A stretch of DNA of 64,000 bases from positions 1,499,230 through 1,563,229 of the forward strand of contig ML133488.1 in the NCBI GenBank assembly GCA_003864495.1, given 5' to 3'. The notes below the pieces were generated by a model that worked only from the letters and a program-made list of their open reading frames with translations, had not been told where the DNA came from and did not search any database. Source of the stretch: Nemopilema nomurai. Its lineage: Eukaryota; Cnidaria; Scyphozoa; Rhizostomeae; Rhizostomatidae. Positions 37,441 through 51,263 of the stretch are shown here, in pieces (position 1 is the stretch's first letter; the number at the start of each line of letters is the position of its first letter). The position numbers were made by a program, and so were the translations under genes.

Positions 37441-38390
37441 GCTTAGGCTATATCCCCAATCATCGAAAAGTACTCGAATGTCTCTCCTTCCTGTTAAACG
37501 GCCGACCGATGCGATGTACTTCTTGTTGAGCCACGTGATTTCGCTTCCTGGCCCGAATTCTTCTCGCTGCGATGGTCGGCTGCTGGCTTGTTACCCAACC
37601 GGTTCCTATGATGCGCCTCCATTTTAAAGGCATCTGACTTCGACGATGATCTACTGCTCATAGCGACAGCGGCTGATCTAGCCTACAATGGCTTTAGAGA
37701 TGCATTGCTGCATTGGTCTTGGCTCTATTCATCACCCCTTCGCTTGTTAAAATAGGACATTGACAACAGTTTTATCTCCTTGTCTCATGTATAATAGCCT
37801 TGGCTTTACCGGTAAACATCAATTTTTGTTTGTCTGGCACCAAAGATCAAACACGCACAATCTGAGAAACATAATATCTTTTTGTCTTAAAATTGATTTT
37901 GTCATTTTGAGACACAAATAATGAAATACGCCCATACGCCCTGATAAATTATTTTTGATCAGGGGTGGATGATGACGTCATCAAACATGCAATTTCTATC
38001 AAATGCCTTGCATTTTGTTCAACGTTTTCATAATTTTTCTTATTGTTCTTCTGTCTTTATGGATATGTAACATTTATTCGTAAAGGAACATTGAAAATAA
38101 TTAATTATTGATCACGTGATCAAGGATATCATCAAATGATATATTGAGTTACCCTTAAAATGGTAAATTAGGAGCCATTTAGTAAATTGAAATGTTAATT
38201 GCACAACATTGAGTCAATGATAGCTAGAAAAATAGGCACTCCAAGCAAGTTGTGTTTTGGAGGAAAGATCGTTTTCCAGTTGTGAAGAGCTTCGCTTCTT
38301 GTCAAGATATTTTGCTGACAAGTTAGAATAAGAAGGTTTTCAAGTTTTGCGCGTCATCAGGTGGATTATCATTGGCAGTTTTGCTCCCTG
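37441..38390. other. Unique non-coding sequence right of the satellite
   Basis: The last unit decays into AGGCTTATAGGCTTAGGCTA, then unique sequence starts. The first 300 bases are GC-richer than the surroundings, the rest AT-rich. No exon, RNA gene or mobile-element ends seen. Confidence 0.5.
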
Positions 38391-38646
38391 TCACTTTTTG
38401 TCACATCCTTCTAAATAGGTTACGGAATATAGACTGCCTATGGGGCAAATGCTTTTCAGAAAGCTTTTCCTTTTCGGGGGCCCTGTTCCATTTATATCTA
38501 TGCTAAATTCTGAGAAAAATGTCTTAGCAACGTTGCATTTATCACCGTCGAAAAGCTTTAAAACAGCCTTTGACAAAATAATTCTTTCTGTCTCTGATAG
38601 CTCTATCTTTTCAGAACTATCACCTTCATCGCCTGCTTCTTTCTAA
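38391..38646 (-). CDS. Orphan exon-like ORF, about 83 residues
   Basis: A - strand frame opens after an acceptor-like CATATTAG at about 38647 and runs to a TAA at 38391. Its composition is protein-like: an acidic start (EAGDEGDSSEKIELSETER), then LSKAVLKLFDGDKCNVAKTF and a charged C-terminus with PPKRKSFLKSICPIGS. Without an upstream partner exon it could be the last exon of an unrecognised gene or a pseudogene fragment. Its only internal Met is MSKAV at about 38576 if read from an alternative initiation codon. Confidence 0.3.
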
Positions 38647-38870
38647 TATGCGTGTATTCCGGACGATACAAAGCTTTGAATGCGTTGTTCGTAAGCTGCA
38701 AAAACCCTAAGGCTATAGCCTTGCCAAATGGCTAATTTTTGACCCAAAATTAATTTCCCCATAATCAACCTATATGTAAAGAGTGTCAGAAGTGGATCAT
38801 TTTTATGTTAGTTTCGTTCATATGTGACATGTATTTCGGAAGATACAAAGCTTTGAATGCGGAGTCGCGT
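38647..38870 (+). repeat. Diverged 177-bp satellite monomer right of the array
   Basis: An AAGGCTATAGCCTTGCC head at about 38710 is followed by TTTTTGACCCAAAATTAATT, which resembles the left-flank monomers rather than the main array. The motif ATACAAAGCTTTGAATGCG recurs with its AAG at 38671 and 38848, exactly 177 bases apart. Confidence 0.75.
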
Positions 38871-41279
38871 CACTGCGTGAAATAACAGTACGCTAAGGAA
38901 TATTGTCCAAAATCCTTTATAAAGTATGTCGGTTCGTCTTTATAATTCATTTTGACCGTTCCAGAATAACCTATAACGTCTAACGTCTTCGTATATGTTG
39001 CATCCTTATATGCATAGAGAATGGAAATGATGCGGTTAAAAGAAAACAGGCGCACAAATATGAGATTGAAGGGGGCTTTGTTGTTAGGAACAACTGATAC
39101 CAGAATTAGGCCAATGATAATTGTCCTCTGTTCGATGCTTGCGATGACTCGGGCCTGAAATCACCTCTGTGCTTATATTGGAAGGCATCTCCCGCTAATA
39201 AAACTTCAATCTGTTGAAGAGAGCTTTAAAGCCAAAGGACTACATCATTGAAAACCCCACAATATTCATGCATTCAAACATATTTTGGTCTCTCGACCAA
39301 CTTGCGTGCAAATGCTCAAAACAATAGCACATGTATAGTGTATGCATTTCATACTAATGAGGGGATATAATGCGTTCAACATAGGTACTCACTTCCAAGG
39401 AATCTTTCTCCTTAAGTATTCTTGGACAAGGCAAACGAACCCATGCAGCACAAATATTTAACCAAAATCATTACAAAATTTACAAATTAAGATTTGCTCA
39501 AATAAGATTAAATTACAAATGACAAACTATTGATACATTTCATAGAAATTAAGTGGAAATTACACGACACCAAGCTTCTATCGAAACTAAGGTCAGTGTT
39601 GAATACTTTCGCCTTCCAATGCTCTAATGAACCCCCATAACTCGTGGCGGTATTCTACGAGACTTTACGATTCCATTTCATATCATTTACAACCCCTCGT
39701 TGCTTTTAGTAACAGATAGAGTGAGGACCTTCAATCATACAGGTACAAACAGCGACATTAACCTATTTTCCATAAAAATGCTTTTACTTTCATTTAAAAT
39801 ATAATATTGTTCATTCATATTTTGTTCTTTTAAAGGTTGCGCATTTTGCAATTCTATTTTCCGTTAAAATATCTTGCATCGAGTATTGAAACTTCTTAAC
39901 CTTCACTGACCTCCAAGTACTCTTTTGTATAGCTGATTTCCCATATGATTAATGGTATTGATACATAAGCGCAAAATGATTTCCGTCTTTAGCTACAAAA
40001 ATATACAAAAATTTCTGATTGCTTTGGGTGACCTATCAACATCCAAGAGTAACAACAACGAATCTGAATCACCTCGAACGACATAGTTTCAATTGCATAA
40101 AGAAGTCGGCCGAAATTCCCGGGACTGACAGAACCAAAACGGGATATAATTTGTATTACAAAACTATAGAATTGGTGTTTTTTGCACAACAGAACTGTAG
40201 AATAACACTTAACGTTATTTCACAGCAAAAATCGAAAAAGGAACATTATAAGGTAGGTTCAATGTTTTGAAATTGTGTGACGAAAGACAAGAACGACAAA
40301 TTTGTACGAAAACTAAGCGAATCATGTGTCTATAAATTAAAATATAATTTATAATAGAATCCCCCACAATAGTGCAAGTATTAATGACGGGTCTATGAGC
40401 TAATTATAAGGAGAGGCACCGCTTGGATCAAAAGCTGGTCATCGTCGACAATCGGCCTCATTTTCGGCCTCATTTTCTAGCACATACCAGTTCTATTTTC
40501 TTTTGTTAAAAGAAGGTCTAGTTTCAAATAAAAGCCAGCAAAAGTAGTCATAGCTCCATCAATAAGAATTTACTTTTAGATCAAGCAGTCCTTTTGAAAA
40601 AGTGAGGAAGTAAATATAAGAACGATGAAAAACAGATCGGTGATGCGAATTGCGCCCAGAAAAAAATTAAGAATAATATTCAATAGCGAGCCGTTTTTCT
40701 CATCTCATCCCCCTCTCTATCCCCTCTTCTTTATCCTGATTTTTAACATGCCCGTAGAGGTTTCAAATATTAAGTTGATGTAAAAAAAGCAATTTTTGAA
40801 CACAAAGCATATCCAAATTACTGGACTATTTAACACGCCCTTCAAAATTTCACCAGCATCAAGCTATTTGCTTTCTCGATTACACGGTTGCAGCGCTTCA
40901 CGGTTCGACCTAGTGAGCTATAACAATAGGACACTGAAAGCCGAACCTAGAAAACCCATTCACGGTTTAAACTAAGTTCTGCTGTAAAACCATTAGGCTA
41001 CTAGAAACACATATGGAGACCGTTTAAAATGGGTTGAAACAAAGCAAGTAGGCATCCCTGGAAAACACGAAAAAGTTTTACGTCGTTTGGGGGCTATGTT
41101 AAACAGTTCTAAAATGGTCACTGATTTAGCCACAACTTTCACAAAGACAAATTTATAAAACATTTCCTCTCTTAGCTTTGCAGGTCGTATTATCACTCCA
41201 TGACTTGAATGCCGTGAAATGACAGCTTTTTCGCGCGAAACGCCCAATTAGAATAAAAAAGTAATTTAACTATATCTAC
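38871..41279. other. Non-coding region downstream of VAC14
   Basis: AT-rich sequence with several short open frames lacking splice context or family resemblance. It should contain the VAC14 3' UTR at its right end; no convincing AATAAA was picked out there. Confidence 0.5.
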
Positions 41280-44200
41280 CTACAAAATTCCGTTTTTGAA
41301 TAATTTTTCTCGATGAGCGGACCTGGCTTTTCTTGATACCGCGTGTTTGTGCTGAATATTTTGAAAATGCTCTAAGAGTTCCTTGAAATCTATCTTCTTA
41401 ACAGGTATTCGGGGCTCATGCTCCTCTTTTCCAATATGGAATCCACTAAAAAAGAATGAACGAAAGCTTCAATGTTTGCTTGGAGAACAATGATTTAAGA
41501 GAGAGAAGATAAAGTAAACAATTAGGAATACCTGGCGCCTGAAAACTGAGGTGCACGTTTGTTTTAAACAAAGAGAGATATAAAAACCTTCAGGTATCAG
41601 AAGAGAAATGCAAATGTCGTGCTAGGGATAAAAGATTTGTGGCAAATACAGCAGATTCGTCAGTAAGATATTATGGGAAAAAAGCTTCACGTGCAAAACT
41701 TCACAAAAGCTAGAAAAAGTGGAACCAGTTTTTGCATACTTAAAGTACGTTTTCGTCCGACAAACCTCAGATTAGGCAAATGTCGGAAAATGACCAATAA
41801 ACAGCCAGTTGTGGATCGTAAACAGTAGAGGGTGCTATGAAGAGCGCATGATTGGCTGTCTAAAATTAGGTCAGTTTGGTACTCACCTTTGCTTTACTGC
41901 AGGCAATATGTGCACGTTTGGAACACAGTCCAGCCTATTGCGGAGAAGCGTAAAAGCGGAGCTTTGCGGGAGGAGCATCAACAGTCCGTACAGCGCCTTT
42001 AGTAAGTAGTAATTTCTCTCCGTGTCTAATAGTTGAAGCCTAAGATCTGAGAAAAGGGACACCGATATGCTCATCATGATCATGAATAGGCCTCGGTATT
42101 TCACGTATTACCTGACGAATGAATTGTACTGTGCAACAGTTTGAAACAAAGGATACTTACACGTGAAAATGGGTGATTCTAAGAGTTGAACCAAGGTATC
42201 AATCTGAGTGAGAAATTCTGCATTCACTTCGATGTTTCCACTGTAACGGTGTTAAAGAAACTAAGTGGACTCAGAGCAGGTCAGGCTACGATTTATAGTG
42301 CTCGCGATGATTACTGATATTACTATAGTGTAGGTAAATGGTCGAACATTATCATGACTGATGATTATCTCAAGAAGTGATTGTAGCCGATAGTGAGCGA
42401 AAAAGATCATAGGGGCATCATGATTGATTAATGTTGATGGCAATGATTCGAATCACGGTGATTAGAAAAACAATGTTCAGGTCCAGTGATGCCTATTCCA
42501 AAGATGGCGATGATCATTGTTTGGCTTTAAACACAAATTAACACGCTGAATATACCCACAACAATGCAAAAGTATCGTAGATAGGCCGATGAAAAGGATA
42601 CAATTTCAGGATTAAATCGCAGGCATGTTTGTAGGTTTGCGTCAATAGGCAGAGCGAGAAGGTCGCCACCGGGTTGTGACACCAGCACCGGTACAAACAA
42701 GAAAACAGGACGCAGCTTTCCTGAAATGGGAAAAAATCGTTCATGGATTATTTGAAACAACTAGGAACGGTGTTATCGTGAGGGTACTCGGAAACAAGAA
42801 GAGCTTTGAATTGAAGCTTGACAACACAGCAAGGTGATGAGGCTAAAAGCCTATAAACTATATTGGTATCATAAAACAAAATTCATTAGAACTTTTTTAG
42901 AGCTGATATTATAATTGGAGACTTTAAAGGGTAGTTGGAAAAGACTTGAAAGGCCTGAACATTAGATTCTTGCAGGCATGGAAAGATGCTGAAAACGATG
43001 GCATTAAGGGTCTCCGATGTTCAGTTCAGGTTGATCAAGCTTATATGGAATATTCCGCATTGCAACCAACCCGGTGGATATCACGTGTTATTGCATTACT
43101 CTGGAAGATACACACTTAATTACACAACGATGAAGTCAATAGTAAAAGAAATACACACCTCGTTAGCAAGATCTTTGAGCTTCTGACGGAGTTCGAATAA
43201 CTCACTTGAAGTGAGCAGTATCATGTTTAGGTTGTTCACCATCAGTGACGCGAACTGCAAATCCTCTTCTTGCTGGAGAATCTCAGAGAGGGCGCAGTAT
43301 ATATCAGTTGCGTTAAGGAGCAGACAGAGATGCCTGGAAATGAGAGCAGAACACAATGCGTGAAAACAACTGACAAAATGTCAGAAACAAAATGTTCGAA
43401 GTATAACCAAAATTGGCTAGAAGCACAGGCTAACAGACAACTATTTTGGCCTAACTGGGCTTACAAGGTCTAAGGCAAGAGCTCTGCCTCAAACCTTCGC
43501 ATCGGTATACGGATTATTGTTAGCCACTCCAACCCTCATTCCACTAGCCACTGTACTGCAATAACCCTTTTTGTATTGTGTTCACTGTCCCACGGGCATC
43601 ACTGAGATTTTGACATGTCAATGAGAGTAGACGGTCTCATTTCTTGCTCAGAATCTCGTCTCTACAGCGAGACTTTGAAGATAGCTGTGAATTTTGTTTA
43701 CCTAATGATGAAGGATCCGCGATCATTCAGCAGCTTGCGGTCACTGCTAAACATATTCATCAGGTTCATCATGAACTTGGTGAAGTACGTGTTGAGCAGC
43801 TTCTCGTGCTGAGTCTCCTGGCCGTCGCTCGATTCGAAGGCGGCCAGAGAGTGGTGCCGCGGGGCGCCGGCCGTCGATGCTGAAATGTCTGACAACACTT
43901 CTAGGTCTAGGAGTACAACCTACGATGGAAGAAGTCAGATCCACCGTTACAATCACCCTTATGTCAAAGAAAAATCTCGATATTAAATATCCGTGAATAC
44001 TCTTTACACCAATATGCGTGTTCTTTTACACAGCTTTCGTAGCAAATGCAAACATTTGCTTGGTTCAATGTTTTAAAAGTCACAAACAAAATTTTGAATC
44101 AAGAAAGCTTTCTTTACCTGCGATATACGTCGCATAATTTTAAAAAGATAAGCAAGTTTGTTTAAACTTCAAAATCTGTTGAACTTCTCCTGTTGCAAGT

Positions 44201-47200
44201 TGAAGCTAATATCACAAGAGTTACTGCTTTTACTCAAAATGTAACCAAGTTTTCTAAACAATATAATTTAACACGCTTGCATTAAATAATTGTTGGTTGC
44301 GATGTACCAAAGATAACCACATTAAAACAAAAATAATATCCACAGTCAATCAAAGAACATTTGCTAACAAAATCAGGGGAATGTGGTAAAGGGCTCAAGT
44401 ATAAATAAATTCCAAGGCAAATTTCTATTTCTGAAAAGTAGTCGATTGCCATAAAAATTTTAATACTTGAATTAGTGTCTAGTTCAGTGGCGTGAGAAGG
44501 CCAAGAAGGTCAAGTATTGCTTTCATGGCCCGTATGAACAGATATTTGAACGTTTTGTTCCTCAACGCTAAATAACTAACAAAGCAAGCCAGACAGAAGT
44601 TGTTACCTCATCGGAAGGATCAGAAAGTGTCTTCAGCAGAGCGGGAAACAACATCTCAATGTGTTTGAATAGCTGCAACGAAATGAAAATTGGTCAGTTC
44701 TTGGCAGCTCGCCATTGCTCAGAATTGCCAACTGCGTTCACTGATTCTCCACGTGTGTGCCCGATTGTGATTCTAATTAATTTCCCGTAAATACTTCAAT
44801 CAAGAAATACTTGCTCACTTAAATACGTGAACAAAATATGAGGCGCCTGGTTTAGGATTGCAGACTAGTTGTTGACAAACTGAAAGAATAACATCATGAG
44901 CAAATTCAAAACTGTCCTGTTGTCCCAAGAAACGAGATGCCAAAAAATTGATACGAACGGAGTAGGTGAAAAATGAAGGCATTCTTTACCTTGTTTGGAA
45001 CTTTCATGTGTAGCTGCAGAACCCAACGTAAAACAGCAACTCTCGTTTGTATGGCTTTATTGGACAGTTGCTTGGTCAAAACTTCGACAAAAGGCCCAAG
45101 CTCAAGTTGCACACTAGACTTTCCAGGGTTGTTTTTCTTTGTCACTTCATTGTCATCTTCGGTGGTGATGAGACGCATCAAGCCCTGGTTGACAGCCTTA
45201 GCGACTTCACGAATATCTGAAGAGGCTCAGGATTCTTCGACGATGGTTTGAAGCCAACTCTAAAGGCTAGTGCATACTTAAAATTTGTCTATCAAAACAT
45301 TAGATCGAAGAATTAGGAATCCCTCAGAAGACTTGGAAATAGCAATTAGCACATGCAAGTTCAGATGAAAACTAGTCTTCTTAAAAACACTCCACATTTG
45401 GTACTGATTATAGTCTCAATTAACCAAATTCCTTTAAAGAATGATACAATATTCTATATTTCCTACCCCTAATTTTAGCATCATTGATATTTTTAACGAT
45501 GTCTGTTGCCTTGTAGATCATTCTGAAACAAAAGATACGCTGCTTGCTCTGGTCATAAGAGACACAAGGCAGCACCGCCGTCAGAATGTTGGCACTGAAC
45601 CCGAGCATCGTTCGGCCTGACAGAGCAACAAACTCTCGTATCCACGTGATTGCAGTAAACTGAATAACCTCGTCTAAAAGAATTGAAGGAACTGTTAGAA
45701 AGGAACTGTTCTCCACAAGGCCTAGGCTCCACAAATGGAAACATACAACAACTTTTATTGAAAATTGGAACATTTTGCAGCAGTAATGAATTTCCAGCGT
45801 GACAACGCCTGATACGAAACATTATCAACAGTATAGCTCCATTTTGAAAACAAAAGTCAAATGTTAAGGAAAGGCAAAGAAAGTGTAACTCAACAATTTA
45901 GCTACCTTCGGATTGCGAATGCAGGACCAAAATGTTTACCATATTTGCAAAATTGACATTCGAGTGGTTCTTTTTAATGTCCTTTAAGAATTCACCAAGT
46001 ATAAATTCACACCTACAACCAGAAGCATCAGTAGAACGACTCTTTGTGGAGACACAGACGCGTTTCATAAATTTGATTTCACCCAAAAGGCTTGTTTTTG
46101 TGTGTAACGATGGTTTGGGTTTTAAGAAGCAGTGTAGTCTAGTTACCTAGCCTGCTGCTGTAATAATTGTAAAAATGTAAAATGCAAAAAATATAATAAT
46201 TGACATACATATGATAGTGTTTTGGCGTCTATCAATACTTAAAAAGCCGGGGTGAGGAGATTAGCAAAACCAAGCCCTCGTCCAGAATGACAAATTATCA
46301 TAAACCAATGATGTGGACATTAGTTAGAAGAAACAGTTCCGTTCAAATGGGGCTGTTTATTGGTGAAATTGGACCGTTCAAACTTTGACGAGTATAGTGA
46401 GCATGGCACGTTTTCGTGAAAATTGAACTGGGTACCATTTAAAACTTAGAAACTTCAAAGACCTACTTTCAAGAAAACATTTAACGAAGCAAAATGCCTA
46501 CCAAATCGATATTGTGAAATATAGAAAAGAATACTCACATTTTCCTAATTTCCCCATTGTTATCCCTAAATATACTAAAGAGGCCGTCTAGAAATTCGGG
46601 GAGGTGAACAAGAAGGTCCAGCTCCGGCACAGCGTCAAGGGCAGATAGCTGCGTAGGAAAACATGAAATATTTAAACATGTGCACCCAAAACGTACATAA
46701 AGAGATGGATCAACATGTAATCATAAACATAACTTGATAAAATACACTAATAATAATAACAGAAGAAACCAAGCTATTGTGAAAAGACAAGAATGACGCA
46801 TCTTAAGGATGACGCTTCATTTGCAGAACTGAGCTGCAACAAGGTCATACAATGGTGGATACTACCATCTATACATAGCACCCTTACAGAATCGAACAAG
46901 TGTAATCAGAGAATAGCCCGCATGCATCGTAGTACCCGGTTATCTGTTGATATGGTCAAGCGTGAAACTTAAACTCACAACTTATAGTTTCGTGTTTTAT
47001 TAACCTCATTTGCATTCATGCATGCATTGGTCAAATTATATTATAATATTGAACATTCATAAATATGCAATGCAAAACCAGATTTAAATACAAGAAATCT
47101 GTGTCTGGTTTGTATGTAGTATAGTGCTCATTATGTGTAAACATAGAGCGATACATTGATTGAAAAGAGAGAAAATGCATTAAGCTTCTCTCCTTCTGCC

Positions 47201-50200
47201 TGTCTCTCCTGCTTCCTCTCTTAACATACTTCAATACATTTAGCTTTTACTTTGAATGTGGGTACCTGATTCAGTTACAATTTGGTTGGACTAAATGGAT
47301 TTAAAACAATTACCCTCCTAGAAAATATTGACTACTTTAGCAATACCGACAGGTAGAGTAAAAACATGAAAAAGAGAAATTAAAAACCCTAAAAATGAAT
47401 GCTTTTGTGTAAGATAGGACCACAAGCAAATATGTTCATTAAAAATGCTGGGAGACACTAATAAGGTACAAACCCAAGAGACTAAGAACTGTTTTGCATG
47501 TGGGTTAGTAGTGTAAATTCTTTCTCTTAGAAGGGGCATGAATGAGACCAAATCAAAATCACCGCTTTCAGTGACAACATCCTGAAGAAAATAAAAAAGG
47601 GAACACATTGTATCAAATTTACAAAATTCATACAAACAAATGCTAAATGGACAAGTTCATTCTACAATCTTTGCAAAGTGTGAACAACAATGAGTCAAAC
47701 TGCAGATAGATCGCTGCAAAATACATAAAGCAATTTTGAAAGTAACAAGTAAAAAAACTTCTTAAACAAAAACAGAGATAAAGGGCAGAATCAATAAGGT
47801 CTTTTAACTTACAATCTACATATCTAATTATCAATCCGAACGGAGCATGCAAATTTAATTGCAGCTAGCAGTCTTACCTTGATTAATCTATCAAGGAGTT
47901 CTGCACCATTTTTCACATTTGGGTCAGGATCAGCTGCAAGCTACAAAAGACAATTCTACAATTAATTGGAGATAAACGGTGTTAAGGAGAAAGTGATTGT
48001 TTTAAGTTGCTACTCTAAGCTGTAAATTTGACACAATCATCTTACAAGTCTTGAAAACAACAGTCTTTGACTTGCAATTGCCTGGTGATGGTTTTGATAA
48101 TGAAACTTGAAGAAGCAACATAATATTGTCACATCAAAAGTGTCTGTTACTCGATCAATTATTTTCAATATATTTTAGGATAGGTAATATATCTTAGCTC
48201 TATCCTTGATTACTTTACCAATTGAGAGAGCTCCTCCTTTATGTAATTTGGGGCATACAATTTATTTAGCCCTCCTTGTATTCATACATTGTATTAATTT
48301 TCTGAATTTTGTATCAATTTTCTGCCTAGATATTTGTTTGTATTGTTGGGATCATAAATTGCTTTTAATGAATTCAAGTTAAATGAAAACTAAAAATGTC
48401 TAAATAATTGTCTGAAATTCAGCAGTTTATCACAAACAGAAAATAGTAAGAAACTTTATTTAGAACAGACACATAAAGTTCTCATTTTAGCAATTGTTAA
48501 CAAATTAGAATACTTGTTTTGAATAAAAGAGATTGCAAAGCCTGTTAAAAGATAAAACAGATACTTTAGCCGAAATCATTTAAGACTTCAAGGCTATAGC
48601 TAAAATTCACAATCTTTAAATTATCTTTTAATTAATAAAATTAATCCTGTCCAAGTCATATAGAAGCAAACAACTGAAACAGTAATTGCAGAGTAACAAA
48701 GTAGCTCTCTGTTTAAAAAAAACAATTACATATCTTTGTTTGGATAGGGTTCAACAATAAGACAGACTTATACTATATACATCAAATGACAACAGAATAA
48801 AAATGTCCTACCTTGCTTAGGCCATCAAAAATGTCATTGAAGAATGGCAGAATTGTCTCCCTTGCAACTTTAGCGATATTATACAAGGCCTCACAAGCAT
48901 AGTATCGAACTCTACTATCTTGGTCAAAGAAGCAAGATAATACAGGTGGGACAAGTAGAGACAGGTAAATACTTGCATCCTATGAAAAAAAGAAATTTGT
49001 GTTAAAAACTTTCAGAACAAGTGCTTTGTGGTACAAAACTTCACAACAGTTGGAAATAGTGGAACCAGTTTTTGCATACTTGAAGTATATTTTTCTGAAA
49101 CTTTTCAGAGTATTAAAAATTGGAAAATGACAAAATACTGACACAATCAATAGCCTCTTGTGGGTCTAAAATGACAGAGTATGGATTGACATGCTAAAAA
49201 TGTTCTGTGTACCTATATATATATAGTCTAAAAGTGACATTATTCATAAAAAATTAATTGGAAAGAACTCAAATGATTTACAACAGTTACCATAAATTTA
49301 ATACAAAAAAATTCAATTGTAAAGCACTACCTATCAGGCCTTATTGTTTGAAATGAGCAATCACTTGCATTTGCATCAACAATGGGCATGAGCAATCACT
49401 CAAGCAAAACTGCAAATTCTGTGACATTCTGCTATGCATATTTGGGAAAATCATTCAAGTTCTCTTCAAAATGTCATCTGCAACATCAAATAATCTGCAT
49501 TGTCTAGAAAGGGTTCATTTCTATTTGTTACTGCCCATCAGATGCTGAACACAAGCAATCACTCATGCAAGAGAAGTGGCATAAACTCTAGGCCACTTTC
49601 ATGGACCAAATTGATATTGCAAAGAAGCATGGCCTATATACAAAGCTTCTTCTAGCTATTTGCTAGATCATAACTCACCTTTCCCAATGCTATAGCCGTA
49701 GCAGCTAAACCTATAAGGCCTCCTTTACGACTGTGGGGATTTTGGGAATTGGCAAACTCTTGTGTAAGAATTTGTATCAACTTCCTTGTCTGCTTTACGT
49801 CATTATTACTTGAAAAGTCTCTCACAATACTACAAGAAAGAAATAATATTAAATCGTTATAAAACCATTGTAAAGATAGATAAAAATGCTTTGCAAAATG
49901 ATAAAAAACAATTCGAATAGCAATAAACTTACTACAGTGATTAATTTGATGAACTCAGAGCAAAAATATTGCCAGAACTTTTGATCAAAAGATAAAAAAT
50001 GTGGAATTTAAATACCAGAGCTTAACAAAACGAGCTTCACCATTCATAATAATTTTGTCTATATCACAATATCTCAAATTTTTGCCATAGAGCCATGATG
50101 ATTCTTCCTTAGCTCTGTTTTACAGCAAATCTAAACAGCAAACTTCTTAACAAAAAGTGAAAATGTAAATTTGCAAGACTATTATGCATACATGTGCCTC

Positions 50201-51108
50201 ATATCTACACTGCTGCCATTTGTGGATAGACAATTCACTACTTTTGGTTGATATGCCAATCTTGTCTTTTCAAAACAAAACATTATAACAAACAACCCCA
50301 GCCAAGCAAGCCTATTAGCAGCAATGCAAGTGCTATTAAATACTCTCTAGGTCATGGTCAAGATATGGAAGAATCCATATGTGAAAATCCACATTCTATC
50401 CAATTCTAGCAGTCTTCCCTCACTGATTGGAAGCCAGGACATATTTGAGAAATAAGACATAAAATTGAGCTTAGCACCAGGGTAAGGACAAGAGCAATAA
50501 ATCTTTATTCACTGGCATTTGGATTATATACCTTTACAAATAAGAAACTACAGTTTTTTGCAATTGATATTGGATAAATGTTTATGCAAGCAAGGGTAAT
50601 TTGATTGCAGTTGCCCTGCAGAAGGCCTTAGAAGAAATATGATGAAGGTACGAGCATTCATCGATTTTTGCTTAAAAACTATTACTACCAGCCCTAACTG
50701 GTGCATCATCACAACGATGAGCAGTTTGCAAACACATGCAGAGGAAATTATTTACCATCGTATTTCGCATCTTCTTTTTGCTCCACAGATCTCCCTGAAA
50801 ATTTCTGGATTATGCACATTCTAAACACTGCAAACTGGATAATCTTAGTACTGATTTTACTTTTGTGATGTGCGACTTAAGCAAGTAATTCTTGCATAAG
50901 TGTAAGTAGACAAAACCTTGTTTGTTTATCCGAACTTCAAAGCTGAGTCTTGGTGCAAAGAAATAAATATTCAAAAAATAAAAAGAGCAAAAACACCGCT
51001 AAAGTACCGTTCTATCTCTAATGCAGCAGTCTTCCTTTTCTCGTACAGTTTGTCATTAAGGCCTCGCACGATTTGGAGAGAAAGAGGAGACAAATCTTTT
51101 TCTGCCAT
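41280..51108 (-). CDS. VAC14: VAC14, scaffold of the PIKfyve/FIG4 complex, complete
   Basis: HEAT-repeat scaffold that assembles PIKfyve and FIG4 to control PI(3,5)P2 on endosome/lysosome membranes. Sixteen exons join in phase: 51008-51108, 49679-49829, 48812-48979, 47878-47940, 47474-47581, 46539-46648, 45906-46012, 45539-45673, 44990-45216, 44607-44672, 43702-43919, 43159-43333, 42602-42720, 42161-42240, 41887-42046, 41280-41445. They total 2,154 bases, 717 residues plus TAG; human VAC14 is somewhat longer (about 780), the difference falling mainly in the mid linker. Family signatures: [10 protein letters not shown] (N-terminus), [97 protein letters not shown], and the C-terminal [19 protein letters not shown] and [16 protein letters not shown]. 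No frameshift or missing segment is seen. It starts head-to-head with an ORF at 51264. Two dispersed-repeat copies sit in its introns. Confidence 0.97.
41691..41834 (+). repeat. Dispersed hairpin-bearing repeat, copy 2 (VAC14 intron 15)
   Basis: Shares AAAACTTCACAA, GCTAGAAAAAGTGGAACCAG, TTTTTGCATACTTAAAGTAC, GTTTTCGTCCGACAAACCTC, GTCGGAAAATGACCAA and GTAGAGGGTG with copy 1. It lies in the last VAC14 intron, antisense to that gene. The outer part of copy 1 (GTGCTTTGTGGTAC) is missing or changed here. Confidence 0.75.
49015..49185 (+). repeat. Dispersed hairpin-bearing repeat, copy 3 (VAC14 intron 2)
   Basis: Starts with GAACAAGTGCTTTGTGGTAC as copy 1 does, then GTGGAACCAGTTTTTGCATA and a more diverged hairpin (CGTCCGAC is lost). 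It is the most mutated copy but the longest at its left end. Confidence 0.65.
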
Positions 51109-51263
51109 TTTTCGACCTTCTCTTCACCTACCCCGCCTCTCTTCCAAAAAGTGGACTTTTGCCTCCCTCTTATGTTCATTTTCTTTCCTACTAGAGAGTA
51201 GGAGCCATTGATCTATTGTTCTCGCTAAGTCTTTGTTGAAGCAAATTAATTCGGATTGGCGCC
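51109..51263. promoter_or_regulatory. Probable divergent promoter between VAC14 and the ORF at 51264
   Basis: Only 155 bases separate the VAC14 start codon (- strand) from the start codon of the + strand ORF. No TATA box is obvious. The short head-to-head gap is what suggests a shared promoter; it depends on the right-hand ORF being a real exon. Confidence 0.4.

Noticed and set aside
45420..45538. Extension of the VAC14 frame past 45539
   Set aside because: The family sequence continues in the exon starting at 45216 ([12 protein letters not shown]), so the extension is intronic.
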